Source: Bacteroidales bacterium (GTDB taxonomy: Bacteria > Bacteroidota > Bacteroidia > Bacteroidales > VadinHA17). From it: 8,121 bases of DNA. A program made the translations under genes and the position numbers. The DNA is taken from assembly GCA_025455505.1 (NCBI GenBank), contig JALOMK010000088.1:1-8121 (forward strand). Reading direction: 5' to 3'. The notes beneath the pieces are model-generated. The model had not been told where the DNA came from and did not search any database. It worked only from the letters and a program-made list of their open reading frames with translations. Below, in pieces: positions 5,159 to 8,121 of this stretch (its first letter is position 1; the number at the start of each line of letters is the position of its first letter).

Positions 5159-7447
5159 ATGATCTTCAACAAGAGAGGCGCTCAGTTAATCATAGTGCTC
5201 ATTGTTATTGCCGCTCCGTTCCGCCTGTCTGGACAGGCTGCTTCGCCGCCGTCGGACCTTAAAACAGCTGTTGTGATCGGGAAGCTGGCCGCGCCTGTCA
5301 ATTTCGACGGGATACCGGGGGAGGAAGCCTGGGAAGCGCTTACCCCTCTTCCCTACATAATGCATTCGCCCGTATTCGGGAAAGAGCCCAGCGAGAAAAC
5401 GGTGACAAGGATTGGCTATGATGACAAGTACCTTTACATTTCATCCCTGATGTTCTATCAGGATCCGTCGATGATACAGTCGGCAAGCCTGAAGAGGGAT
5501 TACATGGGCATGGGCGGCGACTGGTTCGGGGTTGTGCTCGACACCTACAACGACAAGGAGAACGGGCTTGCATTCTTCACATCCCCTGACGGGCTGCGCT
5601 GGGACGCAACAATCCTGAAGGATGCCGTTGTGCCTCTTTCTGACCAGATACCTTTCAATATAAGCTGGAATACATTCTGGGATGTTAAAACGGTGAGGGA
5701 TACTTCGGGGTGGTCGCTCGAGATGAGGATACCTTTCTCGAGCCTTCGATTCCAGAAGATCAACGGCGAGGTCAGGATGGGACTGATTCTGCACAGGTGG
5801 ATACCTTCAAAGAACGAGACTGATCTTTTTCCAGCCATTCCGCCCAACTGGGGTGAGACATCTGCAATGAAACCCTCGCAGGCTCAGGAAGTTGTAATAA
5901 GGGATGCAGAACCCGACAGCCCGGTTTACATAGCACCCTATCTTCTCGGAGGCTTGCAGAGCTCAAATGTACTGAATGAAGAGGGTACTGCATATGTAAA
6001 GGATAATTCACCGGAGTTTGAGGCAGGTCTGGATGTAAAATATGGAATTACAAGCAACCTTGTAATGGACCTGACAGTGAATACCGATTTTGCACAGGTG
6101 GAGTCGGATGAGCAGCAGGTGAACCTGACCAGGTTTTCGCTTTATTTCCCCGAGAAGAGGACCTTTTTCCTTGAGAGGTCGAGCGTGTTCGATTTTTCAC
6201 TGGGCGGTACAAGCAACTTGTTCTACAGCCGCAGGATAGGGCTCAGCGACGACGGAGATCCGGTACGGATATATGGAGGTGCAAGGATTACAGGACGTGT
6301 GGGCAAGTGGGACATAGGTCTGCTCGACATGCAGACAGCCCCTCTTAATCTTTCAAATGAGGCTGGTGAAATTGAAGAGGTTCTTCCCTCTGAAAACTTC
6401 GGGGCGCTCCGTTTCAGGCGGCAGGTGATAAATGAGAATACATACGTGGGAGCCATGCTTACAAGCAGGCTCGGTGTTAACGGAAACTATAATATTGCTT
6501 ATGGTGTCGATGGCATCTTCAGGGTTTTCGGAAACGACTACTTCGATGTGAAGATGAGCCAGTCCTTTGAAAGCGGTGTAAAAAACAACAATTCAATCGA
6601 TCCTACAAGGATAATGATGAGGTGGGAAAGGAGATCTAGCAAGGGCCTTGGTTATAACCTGGGATACTCACAGTCGGGAATGAATTACAATCCCGGCATG
6701 GGATTCCAGATGATGACTGATTTTGCATCGGTGAGGGCAGGCATAAAGTACGGTTGGTTCCCGCGCGAGGAGGCAAAGCTGTATACTCATTACCCGGAGC
6801 TGAGGATGCTTTACATGACATACATCGACGACCGTTCACTCATGTCGCTTAATTACACTGCTGCCTGGAACTTCCAGTCAAAGAGCCAGTGGCAGGGCAT
6901 GCTCAGTTTTGTTTATAACCACGAGAGTCTGCGCGACAGCCTGGAGCTACTCGAGGAGGAGTTGTATGTGCTGCCCGGCGACTACAGGTTCCTGGCCTTT
7001 GAAGGCATGCTGACAACACCGATGACGGAAAAATTCTTTGTCATGAGCACTCTGAAAACGGGAGGTTTCTTCGACGGCGGGAGGATTTCGGTCAATCTCC
7101 AGCCTACATGGAACCTGTCGAAGCATTTTGAGCTGGGCGGAATTTATAACATCGACTATCTAAATTTCAGCGAAAGGGACCAGGTCCTGACGAATCATAT
7201 TGTCGGCTTCAAGGCGGCATACATGTACAATACCAAGCTTTCTGTTAATGTCTATGTACAGTATAACACAGCCGTGAAAAGCGTTCTTTCAAACCTGCGC
7301 CTGCGATATAATCCGAAAGAGGGCAATGATTTCTATCTTGTTTTCAACGAGGGCCGGAACACCTATCTCGACAGGGAAACTCCGGAACTGCCTGTATACG
7401 AAAGCAGGTCACTACTGCTGAAATATGTCTATACCTTCAATCTCTGA
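5159..7447 (+). CDS. DUF5916-family outer-membrane beta-barrel protein with N-terminal CBM9-like domain
   Basis: A 762-residue exported protein. Residues 1-26 form a signal peptide ending RLSGQ. Residues about 38-230 form a CBM9-like beta-sandwich: it opens with the typical NFDGIPGEEAWEAL pattern, then YDDKYLYIS, DWFGVVLDTY, and the closing GWSLEMRIPFSSLRF. From about 250 onward is the DUF5916 region, with its hallmark NTDFAQVESDEQQVNLTRF (308-326) followed by FPEKRTFFLE (330-339). The rest is alternating polar/aromatic beta-strands ending in KYVYTFNL, an aromatic-rich strand suited to insertion by the outer-membrane barrel machinery. Length and domain order are normal for the family. Its molecular job is not known; the sugar-binding-like domain suggests a glycan ligand, but members are also found away from sugar-use loci. 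The gene stands alone between non-coding stretches and next to a decayed family relative upstream. Family assignment is strong, function is open. Confidence 0.9.
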   Translation: MIFNKRGAQLIIVLIVIAAPFRLSGQAASPPSDLKTAVVIGKLAAPVNFDGIPGEEAWEALTPLPYIMHSPVFGKEPSEKTVTRIGYDDKYLYISSLMFYQDPSMIQSASLKRDYMGMGGDWFGVVLDTYNDKENGLAFFTSPDGLRWDATILKDAVVPLSDQIPFNISWNTFWDVKTVRDTSGWSLEMRIPFSSLRFQKINGEVRMGLILHRWIPSKNETDLFPAIPPNWGETSAMKPSQAQEVVIRDAEPDSPVYIAPYLLGGLQSSNVLNEEGTAYVKDNSPEFEAGLDVKYGITSNLVMDLTVNTDFAQVESDEQQVNLTRFSLYFPEKRTFFLERSSVFDFSLGGTSNLFYSRRIGLSDDGDPVRIYGGARITGRVGKWDIGLLDMQTAPLNLSNEAGEIEEVLPSENFGALRFRRQVINENTYVGAMLTSRLGVNGNYNIAYGVDGIFRVFGNDYFDVKMSQSFESGVKNNNSIDPTRIMMRWERRSSKGLGYNLGYSQSGMNYNPGMGFQMMTDFASVRAGIKYGWFPREEAKLYTHYPELRMLYMTYIDDRSLMSLNYTAAWNFQSKSQWQGMLSFVYNHESLRDSLELLEEELYVLPGDYRFLAFEGMLTTPMTEKFFVMSTLKTGGFFDGGRISVNLQPTWNLSKHFELGGIYNIDYLNFSERDQVLTNHIVGFKAAYMYNTKLSVNVYVQYNTAVKSVLSNLRLRYNPKEGNDFYLVFNEGRNTYLDRETPELPVYESRSLLLKYVYTFNL

Positions 7448-7448
7448 T

Positions 7449-7497
7449 GCTTGTCACCGGCTGAAAAATACTGGTCAAAAAAGCAAGCCGAATTTTT
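7449..7497 (+). terminator. Possible weak terminator after the DUF5916 gene
   Basis: CGGCT (7458-7462) can pair with AGCCG (7486-7490), followed directly by AATTTTT. Alternatively GCTTG (7449-7453) pairs with CAAGC (7484-7488). Stems are only 5 bp with loops over 20 bases, so this is a weak candidate. The remaining gap to 7587 holds a short TGCAC/GTGCA hairpin (7524-7539) and no gene. Confidence 0.2.
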
Positions 7498-7587
7498 GCC
7501 ATCCTGTTAAAAAACTGCATTTTTGCACTTGCTGGTGCAGCTGCGCCTGAATCCGTATTGTTATTACTTTAGTTTAACCGCCTGAAG

Positions 7588-7947
7588 ATGAAGATATTGA
7601 TATGCGAAGATAATAATCTCGCGCACAGGACCCTGACGATAGTTCTCGGGCGGGAAGGATTCGAGACCGACATTGCAGAGGATGGAAACAAGGCCCTTTC
7701 CTTTTTGCAGAAAAGAGCATATGACCTGATTGTAGTGGATATTCACCTTCCGTTTCACAGCGGGCTGGAGATAATCAGGTACCTGAGAACCGACCTGCAG
7801 AAGGACACGCCGGTGATAGTGCTTTCGGCCTTCAGCGACAGCCAGCTGCAGCAGCAGGCAGCAGAGATGGGAATCGATGGCTACATAGTCAAGCCCTTCA
7901 ATCCAACAGACCTTGTAGGCAAGATCAGGGCAATACTGAAATACTGA
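7588..7947 (+). CDS. Stand-alone CheY-like response regulator receiver protein
   Basis: A 119-residue protein that is a single receiver domain with no output domain. All signature residues are present: acidic pair Glu7-Asp8, phospho-acceptor Asp51 at the end of the third strand (LIVVDIHLP), Ser80 at the end of the fourth strand (VIVLSAF) and Lys102 in the VKPF motif. It should be phosphorylated by a histidine kinase encoded elsewhere and act through protein contacts, not DNA binding. The ATG at 7588 gives the usual MKILICEDN start. A possible -7 box TACTTTAG (7565-7572) lies 15 bases upstream but is imperfect. The next gene begins 3 bases after the stop, so the two are almost surely co-transcribed, suggesting that the receiver protein controls an envelope or exopolysaccharide-type function encoded downstream. 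No kinase is in the window. Confidence 0.93.
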   Translation: MKILICEDNNLAHRTLTIVLGREGFETDIAEDGNKALSFLQKRAYDLIVVDIHLPFHSGLEIIRYLRTDLQKDTPVIVLSAFSDSQLQQQAAEMGIDGYIVKPFNPTDLVGKIRAILKY

Positions 7948-7950
7948 ATC

Positions 7951-8121
7951 ATGAGGAGGGACTTCATACTCTTTTGTTTATTGCTTGCCTGTGGCCTAAT
8001 GGCATTGCCCGGAAATGTACGGGGGCAGGAGATCACAAATCCCGAAGCAGAGTACGAAAGGGTGAGGGAGCTTGCATTCAGCGGGGCCTACGATTCGGCG
8101 CTAGTGGATGCACACAGGTTG
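7951..8121 (+). CDS. Exported TPR-type protein, possibly YaiO-like, cut by the window end
   Basis: The first 57 codons of a longer gene, open to the window edge. ATG 7951 follows the receiver-protein stop by 3 bases, and the protein opens with MRRD and a hydrophobic stretch up to about residue 20, a signal peptide probably cleaved near NVRGQ (22-26). A Cys14 in LLAC could be read as a lipobox, but hydrophobic residues continue beyond it, so ordinary cleavage is more likely. The mature start has NPEAEYERVRELAFSGAYD then SALVDAHRL: the A-x-SG-x-YD-x-AL pattern of a TPR-like helix pair. This opening is reminiscent of Bacteroidota YaiO-family proteins, which have N-terminal TPRs followed by an outer-membrane barrel and often sit next to receiver proteins and glycosyltransferases. 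That identity is inference from a short stretch; being exported and co-transcribed with the receiver is well supported. Confidence 0.7.
   Translation, partial: MRRDFILFCLLLACGLMALPGNVRGQEITNPEAEYERVRELAFSGAYDSALVDAHRL

Noticed and set aside
5159..7447. TonB-dependent receptor or SusC-like identity for the 762-residue barrel protein
   Set aside because: No plug domain or TonB box is seen, it is shorter than SusC, and the CBM9-like plus NTDFAQVESD...FPEKRTFFLE pattern is specific to DUF5916.

Overview
The window looks like chromosomal DNA from a member of the Bacteroidota, probably Bacteroidales. Three things support this. The promoter-like boxes before several genes resemble the Bacteroidota TTG / TAnnTTTG pattern, and starts are preceded by A/T-rich leaders (TAATAAA-type) instead of Shine-Dalgarno sequences. 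The lipoprotein has a Bacteroidota-type surface-export signal (Cys-Ser-Lys-Asp-Asp). The gene families (DUF5916 outer-membrane proteins, secreted GH36 alpha-galactosidase, a YaiO-like protein) and the heavy use of AGG (Arg) and ATA (Ile) also fit. Species cannot be named from the sequence alone.

Layout. Positions 1-1337 hold two forward genes with their own promoter-like boxes: a CX5R tyrosine-phosphatase-family protein (77-847) and a small multi-pass membrane protein of unknown function (894-1337). A putative surface lipoprotein with an SGNH-hydrolase-like feel and a calcium-binding-type loop follows (1409-2263). It converges, with only 6 bp between stop codons, on a reverse-strand secreted GH36 alpha-galactosidase (2270-4459). 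The 4460-5158 interval has no intact gene. It holds the alpha-galactosidase promoter, a two-copy 29-bp-period repeat, a decayed internal fragment of a DUF5916 gene, and a 45-bp A/T-rich imperfect hairpin. An intact DUF5916/CBM9-like outer-membrane protein follows (5159-7447). The window ends with a stand-alone CheY-like receiver protein (7588-7947), followed after 3 bp by the start of a secreted, probably TPR/YaiO-like protein (7951 to the window edge).

How the genes fit together. Most of the products are exported: surface lipoprotein, periplasmic or outer-membrane glycosidase, outer-membrane barrel, and exported repeat protein. The only clear co-transcription unit is the receiver protein plus the truncated gene. 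No SusC/SusD pair, CRISPR array, tRNA, rRNA, transposase or defence system is visible. The most noteworthy structure is the 4.59-5.11 kb scar: a DUF5916 gene of a different subtype from its intact neighbour, cut on both sides and carrying a one-base frameshift, with repeats at both edges. I see no convincing new multi-gene system; the two uncharacterised proteins and this scar are the parts worth a second look.
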